Origin: RGDT01 sp964630925
GTDB taxonomy: Bacteria; Planctomycetota; Planctomycetia; Gemmatales; Gemmataceae
Length of the DNA stretch: 64,000 bases
NCBI GenBank assembly: GCA_964630925.1
Contig: CAZVZK010000005.1
Span: 1-64,000, forward strand
Reading direction: 5' to 3'
Shown here: piece by piece, positions 1 to 8,822 of the stretch
Numbering within the stretch: position 1 is the first letter of the stretch
How the letters are laid out: the number at the start of each line of letters is the position of its first letter
The notes under the pieces: model-generated
Database searches by the model: none
The model's input: only the letters and a program-made list of their open reading frames with translations
What the model was told of the DNA's origin: nothing
Made by a program: the position numbers and the translations under genes

Positions 1-177
1 CGCGAGTGGCTCACCTACCCCGCCAAACCTCGTTCGCCAAAGTAGGCCTCCACCCAAAAATCGGCCCCGTGCGAATTTTCTTGAGCGGGAAGCCCGCCCG
101 CTTCCGCATTTCCTGTTGAAGGCCGTCACGCGAGGCGTCCGGGTGCGTATCAGAGCCGAACGAAGGAGGGATGCCCG

Positions 178-747
178 ATGTTCTACCGGATCCTGCTGGC
201 GGCTCTGGCCGTGACCACGCCCGCCCTGGCCGCGGAGCCGAAGGACATCATGGACGCCTTCAAGCCCTCGCGCAAGGCCGCCGCCCCGGCCCCCGCCGCG
301 CCTGCCGCCCCGATGCCGCCGCTACCGGTGGATGTCAAGGCGGCCCCCAAGGTGAAGCCGGCCCTCGACGGCACCTGGTCGCGGATGGCCACCATCGGCA
401 CCCTGACCGGGCGGTGGATGACCAAGGCGGAGCAGCGGCAGTACCTGAAGGAGGGTGACCCCGACAAGTTTCTGCGGATGTTCGGCCCGTCCACGCGGCA
501 GACCGTGGCCGCCCTGGCGCTGGAGACCGGCTTCGAGGTGCTGCGCGAGGCCCGCGACCGCGCCGGTGAGGCCGTCCCGGTCCCCGAGAAAGACGTGGAA
601 TTCGTCTGGCGCTGGCAGTCCACGCAGGGCCGCGACGGCACCGTCTACCGGGCCCAGATCGTCATCCGCGTCACCAAGATCAAGCCGCCGCCTCCCGGCG
701 CCGGCGCCCCCGCCGCCGGTGCGGTACCCCCCGCCGGCTGGCCGTGA
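178..747 (+). CDS. Secreted protein of unknown function
   Basis: A 189-residue protein that opens with a clear Sec signal peptide (hydrophobic residues 4-18, cleavage probably after ALA). It is followed by an Ala/Pro-rich linker at about residues 35-60 and a compact mixed region at about 65-165. The C-terminus is again Pro/Ala-rich. A strong GAAGGAGGG ribosome binding site at 160-168 supports this ATG; an ATG at 171 is in another frame. I recognise no domain. It stands alone, and the next gene starts about 300 bp away with its own promoter. It is probably periplasmic or surface-exposed. The function is unknown. Confidence 0.7.
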   Translation: MFYRILLAALAVTTPALAAEPKDIMDAFKPSRKAAAPAPAAPAAPMPPLPVDVKAAPKVKPALDGTWSRMATIGTLTGRWMTKAEQRQYLKEGDPDKFLRMFGPSTRQTVAALALETGFEVLREARDRAGEAVPVPEKDVEFVWRWQSTQGRDGTVYRAQIVIRVTKIKPPPPGAGAPAAGAVPPAGWP

Positions 748-892
748 TCGTCTTCATTGAGCGGCGTCCCCATCACCCGGGCCCCGGCGTGCCGCCCAGC
801 ACGCCGGGGTCGCGCCGTTTCTCCGTCGCGTGGGTGGCCAGCATCACCCCCCAACCCATCCAGGGATACGTTTCGTGTGGCGCGAACAAAAC

Positions 893-922
893 GTCCCAGG
901 TCCTCGGCCGAGGACCTGGGAC
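893..922. terminator. 30-bp perfect palindrome, possible terminator
   Basis: GTCCCAGGTCCTC pairs with its exact reverse complement around a central GGCC, giving a stem of about 13 bp with a 4-nt loop, followed by TTTCG. It lies 145 bp after the stop of the preceding gene and 60 bp before the next promoter. An intrinsic-type terminator is plausible, but the T-run is short, so a protein-binding palindrome cannot be excluded. Confidence 0.5.
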
Positions 923-981
923 TTTCGTCGACCTCGGCCCCCTTGTACCTGCGCCCCGCCGGCCGCCGTGACGATTCGGCG

Positions 982-1010
982 TTGCCTGGACGGCCCACCC
1001 CGGCCATAAT
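982..1010 (+). promoter_or_regulatory. Sigma70-type promoter
   Basis: TTGCCT (982-987), a 17-bp spacer and CATAAT (1005-1010). This would start transcription about 25-30 bp before the ATG at 1044. It matches the consensus at 4 of 6 and 5 of 6 positions with ideal spacing. Confidence 0.55.
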
Positions 1011-1043
1011 CCCGCCCAGCCCCTCCCTCGACGGAGCCGTCCC

Positions 1044-4000
1044 ATGCACGCCGTCCGCTGGCTGGCCCTAGCCGTCGCCCTCTCCGCCGTCTCCGCGCGC
1101 GGGCAGGCGTTCAAGCCCCACCCCGCCGTCGCCGCCGAGGCCGAGGACTTCAAGATCGACTCCGGCTGGAAGGTGCTCAAGACCGGCGAAGGCAACTACA
1201 TGGTGGACATCATCGGCTTCTGCCACCTGTCGGGCGAGCGTCTGCTCCATCTCCCCGCCGACAAGGCCGGCAAGGCCCACCTCGACATCGATGTCCCCGA
1301 GGACGGGACATATCGCCTGTGGGTGCGCTACGAGTACCCGCCCTTCTGCGACACGACATTCCAGGCGTCCGTCGAGCAGGGCGGGAAGGCGGTCTTCGCG
1401 CAGGACATGGGCACGCCCAAGAGCATGCGCTGGGGCCTGGGCGAGGCGGCGCCGAAGGCGCAGCACGACCCGTCGTGGGGCCCCGAGGGTTTGATGATCG
1501 AGGCCGCCACCGTGCGCGGGCTGAAGAAGGGCAAGGCGCGCGTCATCCTCGGCGGCGAGAAACTCGCTGAAAGGCCCGGCATAAGCGCCGCCCGCAACAT
1601 CGACCTCATCTATCTGACACGCGACGAGGCCGACACCTGGATGCCGCACCACCGCAAGCGCGTGAATCTCTACCCGCTCGTCGAGGCGTTCCGCGACGCG
1701 CGCGGCCCGCGCTGGGATGTGAAGATCACTCACCGGGGCGGGACGGACAGTACCCCGCGCGTCCAGCACGTCTACAACCGCCTGCCGTGGGGCATGACCG
1801 AGGCCGCCAACTTCCCCGGCCTCTCTGCCGGCGGCTCCACCCCCTGGACCGGGCTTCAGTCGCAGGACACCACGCACTTCTCGATGATCGAATTCTCACT
1901 CGGCGGTGACCGGCGTATCGAGGTGGAGCTACGGCCCGTCGGCGGCGGGAAGACGTACAAGTTCACCGGCGTCGGGACGGCCCGCGTCTACGTCCCGCCG
2001 TACCCCGGCAAGGGGGACGAGCCGACGACCCCCGAGGCCGCCATCGGACGCATCCTCGCCGCGCTGGTGAAGGCCAAGGCGCCCGGCAAGAAGCCCACGT
2101 TGCCCCTGTGCTACGGCGGATGGATGCCGCTCGGCCAGGAGGGCGACTACGGCAAGAAGTACGCCGCCCTCTACGCGGCGCTCGGCTTCCGCTCGCTGCA
2201 CCCGGCCCACGCCGGCCCGAAGGTGATGGAGAACCTGAAAGAGGCCGGCATCACCCCGAACAAGAGCTGGATGGTGATGGGCTACCGCAACCCGCCCACC
2301 CCCGACAACATCGGGCGGGCGAAGGCCGACCTGGGCCGGCGTGGCCTGCGCGAACACCTGCGATTCTTCGACTACGGCGACGAGATTCATTTCAGCGAGT
2401 GGCTCGGCATGATGGCCGCCGAGATCGTGGCCGCGAACAAGCGGGCCGGCACCCCCATCACGGCGGCCGACGCGATCAACGGCGGCTGGGTGCAATGGCT
2501 GCAGAAGAACCGCCCGAAGGCGCAGCTCAAGGACTACTGGCTGCCGGCCTGGGGGCCGCCCAAGGCGAGCGGCCTGCGCCCCGACTCGTCGTCGGCCGCG
2601 GCGAAGCTCAACCCGCGTCTCTACGTCGATTCGCTGCTCTACTACGAGAGCGCCGCCATCTCCTTCGCCGCGGCCGGCCGTGAGCTGGTCAAGAAGGAGT
2701 TCGGCGCCGACGTGCTGTGCGGCGCCAACTACTCGTGCCACCCGTTCTACTACCCGTCCTCGACCATGTACATCAAGTGGTTCCGCGGCGGCGCCGCCGA
2801 CATGGGCCGGCACTCCGAGTACTTCTGGCAGGTCGCCCAGCCGGGGCCCATGATCAACGGCTACGTCACCGAGCACTTCCGCGCCGGCATGCGTGACAAC
2901 CCCAAAGGGGTGATCCGTCAGTACACGATGCCCCACGCGGCGGGCAACACCGACGGCTCCTTCCTGCGCTCGTGCTTCACGCACCTCTCCCACGGCGCGA
3001 CGATGCTCGACTTCTTCGGCATCGGCCTGAACGAGTCGTTCACCGAGAACCACATCGACCACCGCGCCGTCGGCCGCTACGTCGCGCTGCGCGACGTGGT
3101 CCACAGCGTCGGCTTCGTCGAGGACCTGCTGCCGGCGTCGAAGCCGACGCCGTCGAAGGTGGCGCTGCTCGTCAGCGAATCGACGGAGCGCTGGGACATG
3201 GCCGGCATCGCCACGGACCGCGCCGGCCACGCCCACTTCGGCCCCGACTTCCGCAAGACGCGGACGATCTTCCACCTGGAGCGTGTCGGGCTGTGGAAGG
3301 CGTTCACCTTCGCCGGCAACACGCCGGACCTCGTCACTGAGGAGGACGTGATCGCCGGCAAACTTGGCGAAGTGAAACTGCTGGTGCTGGTGGGCGACCA
3401 CTGGAAGAAGGGCATGATCCCCGCCGTGGAGGCGTGGGTCAAGAAGGGGGGCGTCGCCATTTCGACGGCGGATGCCGGGGTGAAGGACGAGTACGGCGGG
3501 GAGACGTTGGATTGGGCGAAGTTGGCCGGCTCGTCGTCCCTCATCACGAGGGCCGAGACGCCCTTCTTGCGCCCCCGGCAGGAGTTGCCGTTCCTCAAGC
3601 CGCTGCACGCGATAAAGGGTGACGGCTGGACAATGCCAGCCCTCGCCGTTGGCGGGAGCGTCGTGCCTCTGGAAGGGACGGTGGTGCTGGCCTCGACAGG
3701 CAAGGCCTCGGTGAACACACGTCGCGATCTCGGCAAGGGGGCTATCATCCACATCGCCGCCCTGCCAGGCCTCGCATACCTGTGGAGCGCCTTGCAGCCA
3801 CCGCGCGTCCCCGACCGCGCCGACGGCACACACTCCGTCCCCACCGACTTCGACAAGGGCGCCGCCGCCGTCGTCAAGTTGGCCCTCGACGCCGCGAAGG
3901 TGAAGCCCGACATCGTCGCCGACCCGCCGCTGATCGACGCCCGGCTGCTCGTCGCCAAGGGCGGGATGATCCTGCCCGTGGCGAGCTACACCGGCAAGAC

Positions 4001-4154
4001 GGCAGAGAAGGTGACGCTCACCGTCCGGGTGCCACGTGCCGTCAAGAAGGTGGCGAGCGCCCGCCACGGCGAGTTGAAGTTCAAGGCGGAGGGCGGCGCC
4101 GTGACCTTCACGCTGCCGTCGCTGAACTACGGCGACGTGGTGCGGATGGAGTGA
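1044..4154 (+). CDS. Large secreted protein, carbohydrate-active-like
   Basis: A 1036-residue protein with a signal peptide (residues 1-20, ending SARGQ). Residues about 30-190 look like a beta-sandwich carbohydrate-binding module: a 'DGTYRLWVRYEYPP' strand pattern typical of CBM-like domains in planctomycete glycoside hydrolases. The middle (about 330-700) is rich in Trp, Tyr and Gly and reads like an alpha/beta barrel. Residues about 700-830 ('LLVLVGDHWKKG', 'WVKKGGVAIS') resemble the glutamine-amidotransferase-like domain beside the catalytic barrel in GH42-type enzymes. The C-terminus is beta-rich. I cannot point to catalytic acids, so the substrate is unknown. The following gene starts 4 bp after the stop, so the two are probably cotranscribed. 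Confidence 0.75.
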   Translation: MHAVRWLALAVALSAVSARGQAFKPHPAVAAEAEDFKIDSGWKVLKTGEGNYMVDIIGFCHLSGERLLHLPADKAGKAHLDIDVPEDGTYRLWVRYEYPPFCDTTFQASVEQGGKAVFAQDMGTPKSMRWGLGEAAPKAQHDPSWGPEGLMIEAATVRGLKKGKARVILGGEKLAERPGISAARNIDLIYLTRDEADTWMPHHRKRVNLYPLVEAFRDARGPRWDVKITHRGGTDSTPRVQHVYNRLPWGMTEAANFPGLSAGGSTPWTGLQSQDTTHFSMIEFSLGGDRRIEVELRPVGGGKTYKFTGVGTARVYVPPYPGKGDEPTTPEAAIGRILAALVKAKAPGKKPTLPLCYGGWMPLGQEGDYGKKYAALYAALGFRSLHPAHAGPKVMENLKEAGITPNKSWMVMGYRNPPTPDNIGRAKADLGRRGLREHLRFFDYGDEIHFSEWLGMMAAEIVAANKRAGTPITAADAINGGWVQWLQKNRPKAQLKDYWLPAWGPPKASGLRPDSSSAAAKLNPRLYVDSLLYYESAAISFAAAGRELVKKEFGADVLCGANYSCHPFYYPSSTMYIKWFRGGAADMGRHSEYFWQVAQPGPMINGYVTEHFRAGMRDNPKGVIRQYTMPHAAGNTDGSFLRSCFTHLSHGATMLDFFGIGLNESFTENHIDHRAVGRYVALRDVVHSVGFVEDLLPASKPTPSKVALLVSESTERWDMAGIATDRAGHAHFGPDFRKTRTIFHLERVGLWKAFTFAGNTPDLVTEEDVIAGKLGEVKLLVLVGDHWKKGMIPAVEAWVKKGGVAISTADAGVKDEYGGETLDWAKLAGSSSLITRAETPFLRPRQELPFLKPLHAIKGDGWTMPALAVGGSVVPLEGTVVLASTGKASVNTRRDLGKGAIIHIAALPGLAYLWSALQPPRVPDRADGTHSVPTDFDKGAAAVVKLALDAAKVKPDIVADPPLIDARLLVAKGGMILPVASYTGKTAEKVTLTVRVPRAVKKVASARHGELKFKAEGGAVTFTLPSLNYGDVVRME

Positions 4155-4158
4155 CGCC

Positions 4159-5546
4159 ATGACCACCCGGGCCGCGCTGCTCCAGGCCATCCTCGACGAC
4201 CCGGAGGACGACGCGCGCCGGCTCGTCTACGCCGACTTCCTCGAGGAGAACGGCGACAAGGCCGACCTCGCCCGCGCCGGCCTCATCCGCCTGCAGATCG
4301 GGACCGAGCGCCTCCCCGAGGACGACCCGTCGCGCCCGGAGCGCGTGCGCCGAGGCGTCGCCCTGACCGACCGCCACAAGGCTCGATGGTTCCCCTGGGT
4401 GCGGGACGAGGGCTGCCGCCCCTACCCGCAGCGGGGCTTCCTCGACCACTGGACCTGCGCGACGAGGGGCGGCACCAGGACGACCTCGCCGACGCATTCC
4501 GCCACGAGCCGATCACCGACGTCACGCTCTTCCCGAAGGGGGGCGATCTGCCCGCGCTCGCGGCGTGGCCGCAATTCGCCCGGCTGCGGACGCTCAAGCT
4601 CTGGCCCGACGAGCCGCGCGAGGAGGACCTGCTGGTGTTCCTGGCCTCGCCGCACCTCTCCGGCCTGCGAGGGTTGGAGTACATGGGCCTGCGCGACACG
4701 CGCGTCCCCTTCGCCGGGGCGTGCCGCCTGCTCGCGGGGCCGCGCTTCGCCGGGCTGACTTCGCTCTCCATCCTCTCCGCGGGCGTGGGCGACGACGGCG
4801 CGGCAGCCCTCGCCGGGCATCCCGGCCTGTCGTCGCTCTCACTCGCCTACGGCGACATTGGTGTTGCCGGCTGCCGCGCCCTGCTCGCGTCTACGAAGGC
4901 CACCGACATCAACCTGAGCGGCAACCTCCGCCGCGCCGCCGACGGCGAGACGCTCGCCGGCCTGCTCGCCCACGTGCCGCGCCTGACCAGCCTCGTCCTG
5001 GGCGAGACGCCGTTCAACGACCGGGCGGCGGTACGACTGTCCCGCGCGCCCTGGCCCGCCCTGGACGCCCTGACCATCGCCCCCCAGCCGCTCGACGACG
5101 CGACGGCGCGCAGCAACCTCGCCCGCATGACCGCCGAAGGCGTCCGCCGCCTCGCCGGCAGCCCCTGGTTCCAGAACGTCTCTCGCCTCGAGCTGAGCGG
5201 CCATCCGATGGGCGATGCGGGCGCGGCCGCGCTGGCCGACGCGCGGCTGCCCCGCCTCACGGAGCTGACGCTCATGCTCTCGGGCATCACCGCGGCCGGC
5301 TTGCGCCGCCTGACCGATGCCTACTCGGGCCAATTGAGCCTGCTCCAGCTCTACGGGAACCCCTTCGGTGATGCCGGCGCGAGGGTAATCGCCGACGCCG
5401 CGTGGCCACGCATGGCCACGCCGGGGCGCGGCACGCAGACCGGCCTGCTCATGGGCGGATGCGGCATCGGCCCCGCCGGTGCGAACGCCATCCGCGCCTC
5501 CGAAGGCATCTCGGCCACGATCCCCGAATTGTTCCTCGGCGACTGA
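4159..5546 (+). pseudogene. TIGR02996/leucine-rich-repeat protein, frameshifted
   Basis: The first part (residues 1 to about 98 from the ATG at 4159) carries the TIGR02996 signature: 'LLQAILDDPEDDARRLVYAD' followed by 'FLEENGDKADLARA'. The conserved 'RGFLDHW' then appears, and near 4450-4465 the homologous reading jumps to the other frame ('DEGRHQDDLADAF', 'ITDVTLFP') and continues to the stop at 5546. The rest is leucine-rich repeats ('LTSLSILSAGVGDDGAAALA', 'RLTELTLMLSGITAAGLRRL'). The jump equals loss of one base (or gain of two). Either the gene is broken or the assembly carries an indel. Proteins of this type are common and expanded in Gemmataceae; their role is unknown. It begins 4 bp after the upstream stop. 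Confidence 0.75.
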
Positions 5547-5561
5547 TCCGTGGCCGAGACT

Positions 5562-5581
5562 CGGGCCCCTCACGGGGCCCG
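5562..5581. terminator. Hairpin between convergent genes
   Basis: CGGGCCCC, loop TCAC, GGGGCCCG: a perfect 8-bp GC stem lying in the 50-bp gap between two convergent genes. There is no T-run. A bidirectional terminator is the simplest reading. Confidence 0.45.
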
Positions 5582-5595
5582 CTCTGCCCGTACGC

Positions 5596-6888
5596 TCACT
5601 TGCCCAGGATACGCACCTGCGTCGTCAGCTTGAACGCGATGCCGTCGATCTCGAAGTCGGCCTCACCCATGAACACCCGGAAGCCCTTCTCCGGCGTCAC
5701 CACCGTCGCCGACACCTTGCCCTCCGCCAGCTTCGTCGGGATCTCCGTCCACGTCGATTCGCGGAAGTCGCGCGTCTTCGCGTCCGCGGTCCACAGCCGG
5801 GCGCCCTTGCCGTCCGCCGCCGTCAGGTCGAGCCGGCTTCCCTCCTTGCCGTCGGTGAACTTCCAGGACATGGCCGGCATCTTCTTGCCGTGGATCTGGC
5901 AGTGGGCGAACGCCGCCAGGACCGACGAGGCCCGCTCGCCGCTCGTCTTCCCGCCCGCCAGCTTCTGCTGGACGTTGTGCCCTGCGTTGGGCACGTAGGC
6001 GACCCACTTCGGCCCCGGCAGATCGTCCCAGTAGAAGTTCAGCGCGTCCTGCGTCCAATACGGGTCATTCGTCCCGTTGAGGATCAGCTTCGGCATGGTG
6101 TACTTCTCGCGGTAGAAGTACGGGTCCACCATCGTCCACAGCCTCTTCGCGTCCTCGCCGGGCGGCAGCGGCACCAGCTTCCGCTCGGTGTAGTCCTTGA
6201 TCATCAGGCTGTACGCGCCGAACGAGAAGATCTGGTGATCCATCTGCTTCCGCATGTTCAGCGTGTCGATCACCACCGGGGCGATCGCCCGCACACGCTT
6301 GTCCACGGCGGCGGTCAGCCACGTCGTCCAGCCGCGCTTGCTCGCGCCGGACACGACGAAGTCCTTGACCTCGGCCTTCCACTCCTGCTTCGCGAACGCC
6401 TGGATCGCGTCCATCGACCGCGTCACGCTCTTGGCCATCGGGAACAGCAGCGGCCAGTCGCCGTCCTTGGTCTTCAGGTAGCGCACGAACGTCTCGGCGA
6501 TGAGGGCGTCCTCCTTCTTGCCATCGAACAGCGGTTGGTTGGGCACGCCCCATACCCACGCCACCGGCGCCTTCATCCGCGTCGCCAGGTCGAGCGCCTG
6601 CAGCACGCCGGCCGGCTTCAGCTCGCCGCCCGTGTTCCACAGGAACACCGACCCGTTCGGCTTGACCTTCTCCGGCAGGACGACGGCGATGTCGTGCTTC
6701 CAGTCGATGCCCTGCCACGTCTGCGACGTGACCTTGAGGTGCCAGTAGGTGCCGCCCGGCACGTCCTTGGCCTTGCCGACGAGCTTCCACCCGAACGACT
6801 TGTCCGGCTTGGCGAGGTATTCGGCCAGGTCGGCGCGGGCGGCGGCGGGCAGGCACAGGGCGGCCAGCGCGAGGCGTGTGAATGTCAT
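5596..6888 (-). CDS. PhoPQ-activated pathogenicity-related (PqaA-type) hydrolase
   Basis: A 430-residue secreted protein. The signal peptide ends near ARA (residue 19). The body matches the PhoPQ-activated pathogenicity-related family, an alpha/beta-hydrolase-fold group: 'QTWQGIDWKHDIAVVLP' early, 'SVFLWNTGGE', 'SMDAIQAFAKQEWK', and the nucleophile-elbow-like 'FVVSGASKRGWTTWLTA' at about residues 178-194. Further on, 'MPKLILNGTNDPYWTQDA' and 'VPNAGHNV' supply the usual late Asp/His region. The family is expanded in planctomycetes and its substrate is unknown. A TTGACG -35 box lies upstream. It is divergent from the porin-like gene. Confidence 0.85.
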   Translation of the reverse strand: MTFTRLALAALCLPAAARADLAEYLAKPDKSFGWKLVGKAKDVPGGTYWHLKVTSQTWQGIDWKHDIAVVLPEKVKPNGSVFLWNTGGELKPAGVLQALDLATRMKAPVAWVWGVPNQPLFDGKKEDALIAETFVRYLKTKDGDWPLLFPMAKSVTRSMDAIQAFAKQEWKAEVKDFVVSGASKRGWTTWLTAAVDKRVRAIAPVVIDTLNMRKQMDHQIFSFGAYSLMIKDYTERKLVPLPPGEDAKRLWTMVDPYFYREKYTMPKLILNGTNDPYWTQDALNFYWDDLPGPKWVAYVPNAGHNVQQKLAGGKTSGERASSVLAAFAHCQIHGKKMPAMSWKFTDGKEGSRLDLTAADGKGARLWTADAKTRDFRESTWTEIPTKLAEGKVSATVVTPEKGFRVFMGEADFEIDGIAFKLTTQVRILGK

Positions 6889-6920
6889 GTGTTGCGGCTC
6901 CGGGGGATGTGGATCGGGGA

Positions 6921-6949
6921 AGGCTAGGCGGGCGGGGCGATGCCGTCAA
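6921..6949 (-). promoter_or_regulatory. Putative promoter for the PqaA-type gene
   Basis: On the minus strand, TTGACG (6944-6949), a 17-bp spacer and TAGCCT (6921-6926). The -35 is strong and the -10 weak. The position, about 35 bp before the start codon, fits. Confidence 0.4.
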
Positions 6950-6985
6950 GCCGCGACGCGCAGGCGGCCGATGTATACCCACATC

Positions 6986-8095
6986 ATGTCATTCACGTGC
7001 CTGCTTCTGCTCCTGGCCGGACAGGCCGATCAGGGCCTGCTCATGCGCGCCCTCGGCGATCTGCCGGGCGGCGTCAAGGTCAGCGGCTGGGCCGACGGGA
7101 GTTTCACGGCCAGCAGCGCACGCGCCGACCAGTCGCCGATGGGGTTCAACTACCGGGCCAACGACTTCCTCCTGCAACAGGCCTGGCTGCGCGTCGAGCG
7201 CCCCGTCGACAAGGACGCGGGAGGCCCGTCCCTCGGCTTCCGCTCCGACACGTTCCTCGGCAGCGATTACCGCTACACCGTGGCACGCGGCCTGTTCGAC
7301 CGCCAGTTGACCGACAACAACGGCGAGCCGGCGACCTACGGCGTCGATCCGGTGCAATTCTACGGCGAGGTCTGGCTCCCCGACGTGGCTCAGGGCCTGA
7401 GCCTGAAGGCGGGCCGCTTCTTCGCGCAGTTCGGCGCGGAGAATACCGACACGACCCAGAACGCGCTGCCCAGTCGCTCCTACACGTTCATCTACAACCC
7501 ATTCACGCACACCGGCCTGCTGGCGACGGTCCAGCTCGATGACGCCTGGAGCGCGCAGGCGGGCCTTGTCCTCGGCAGCGACGTCTTCATCGACCCGGCG
7601 GCGCGCCCCACGTTCATCGGAAGCGTGAAGTGGGCCCCGAAGGACGGGCGGCACAGCCTGCTCGAGGCCACCGTCCTCGGGCCGGGCCGCTTCGAGACTT
7701 CGCAGCAGTTCAACAACCCCCAGATCCTCGATGTGGTGTACACCTTCAAGCCGACGAAGGAGTGGGCGTACACGTTCGAGGGCCTGGTCGGCTGGCAGTC
7801 CGGCGTGCCCGCCAACGGAGCGGTGACGTGGTTCGGCCTCGTCAACTACCTCACCTACACGTTTCATGACAGGGTCTCCGCGACGGGCCGTCTGGAATTC
7901 TTCGACGACGTGGACGGCTCGCGCACCGGCTTCCGCGGCCTGTACACCGGCCTGACCGCCGGCCTGACCTGGAAGGCGAGCGAGGCGCTGTGGCTGCGGC
8001 CCGAGGTGCGCTGCGACAATAATTCCGACTCACGGCCATTCGAGGGCCGCTCCTCCCTCTTCACCGCCTGCCTGGACGTGGTGCTGCGCTGGTGA
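6986..8095 (+). CDS. Outer-membrane porin-like beta-barrel protein
   Basis: About 369 residues from the ATG at 6986, which begins a short signal peptide (MSFTCLLLLLAGQA). An in-frame ATG at 6971 would add five residues. The body has alternating hydrophobic/polar strands with many aromatics ('VKVSGWADGSFTAS', 'FLLQQAWLRVERP', 'LSLKAGRFFAQFGAE', 'EWAYTFEGLVGWQSG') and ends in an aromatic strand, 'ACLDVVLRW'. It resembles the planctomycete outer-membrane beta-barrel (BBP2/porin-like) family. A TATACC element at 6974-6979 would place a transcript start almost at 6986. Its 3' end overlaps the convergent permease gene by 35 bp. Confidence 0.75.
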   Translation: MSFTCLLLLLAGQADQGLLMRALGDLPGGVKVSGWADGSFTASSARADQSPMGFNYRANDFLLQQAWLRVERPVDKDAGGPSLGFRSDTFLGSDYRYTVARGLFDRQLTDNNGEPATYGVDPVQFYGEVWLPDVAQGLSLKAGRFFAQFGAENTDTTQNALPSRSYTFIYNPFTHTGLLATVQLDDAWSAQAGLVLGSDVFIDPAARPTFIGSVKWAPKDGRHSLLEATVLGPGRFETSQQFNNPQILDVVYTFKPTKEWAYTFEGLVGWQSGVPANGAVTWFGLVNYLTYTFHDRVSATGRLEFFDDVDGSRTGFRGLYTGLTAGLTWKASEALWLRPEVRCDNNSDSRPFEGRSSLFTACLDVVLRW

Positions 8096-8822
8096 CGGCG
8101 GCCACGGCCAGGAGCGCCGTCGCCACACTGGCGCACGACGCCACGGCGGCCAGCGGCGAGGCGCTGTCCTTCAACTGCGGCCAGACGACGGCCGGAAGCG
8201 TCTCCGTCGCCGGCGTCGAGAGGAAGACCGTCACCATCGCCTCGTTGAGCGACATCACGAACGCCGCCAGCCCCGCCGCAGCGAGGGACGGCAACGCCAG
8301 CGGCAGCGTGACACGCAGGAACGCCTGCCACGCCGACGCGCCGAGGCCTCGCGCCGCGTCCTCCATCTCCCCGCCACGCTCGAAGTGCGCCCGCAGGATG
8401 GTGAAGACCACCGGCAAGGCGAGCGCCGCGTGGGCCAGCACGATCCCGAGCGGGCTCCCGTAGAGCCGGGCCGCGAACAGCAGCGGCAGCATCCCCATCC
8501 CCAGCACCACGGGCGGCACGACGGCCGGCAGCATGGCCGCCGCCGCGAGGAGGGACCGCCCGGTGAATCGCTGCCGGGCCACGGCGTAGGCGAGCATCCC
8601 GCCGGCGAGCATTGCCAGCATCGCGCTCACCACGGCGATGACGACGCTGCGGCCCAGCGCCGCCGTCCACCGGGCATCGGAGGCGAACGCGGCGTACCAG
8701 CGCAGCGACCACTCGCCCGTTGGCGGCGTCAGCAGCGAGTCGGGCGTGAACGACACCCACACCGACATCGCCAGCGGCGCCAGCAGGACAACGACGGCGA
8801 CCCAGCCGAGGAGGCGTGTCAT
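8061..8822 (-). CDS. ABC transporter permease, PotC-like
   Basis: 253 residues with about six hydrophobic segments. The first (residues 5-25) is followed by a periplasmic loop ('FTPDSLL'). The cytoplasmic EAA loop is clear: 'EMEDAARGLGASAWQAFLRV' at about residues 150-170, which docks with the ATPase. It is the distal permease of a four-gene importer. Its ATG at 8822 overlaps the stop of the preceding permease by 4 bp, which sets the start; a longer upstream frame is only the antisense of other genes. The family imports polyamines or related small organic ions. The substrate cannot be fixed from sequence. Confidence 0.85.
   Translation of the reverse strand: MTRLLGWVAVVVLLAPLAMSVWVSFTPDSLLTPPTGEWSLRWYAAFASDARWTAALGRSVVIAVVSAMLAMLAGGMLAYAVARQRFTGRSLLAAAAMLPAVVPPVVLGMGMLPLLFAARLYGSPLGIVLAHAALALPVVFTILRAHFERGGEMEDAARGLGASAWQAFLRVTLPLALPSLAAAGLAAFVMSLNEAMVTVFLSTPATETLPAVVWPQLKDSASPLAAVASCASVATALLAVAAVTSAAPRPGRR

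Noticed and set aside
1929..4190. Long open frame antisense to the large secreted protein
   Set aside because: High GC leaves antisense frames open. The translation is Arg/Gly/Val/His-rich with no domain, while the sense strand has a signal peptide, a promoter and a good amino-acid pattern.
6749..6985. Upstream extension of the porin-like frame by about 79 codons
   Set aside because: The extension lies antisense to the start of the PqaA-type gene and its promoter region and lacks a signal peptide; the short start at 6986 gives a clean one.
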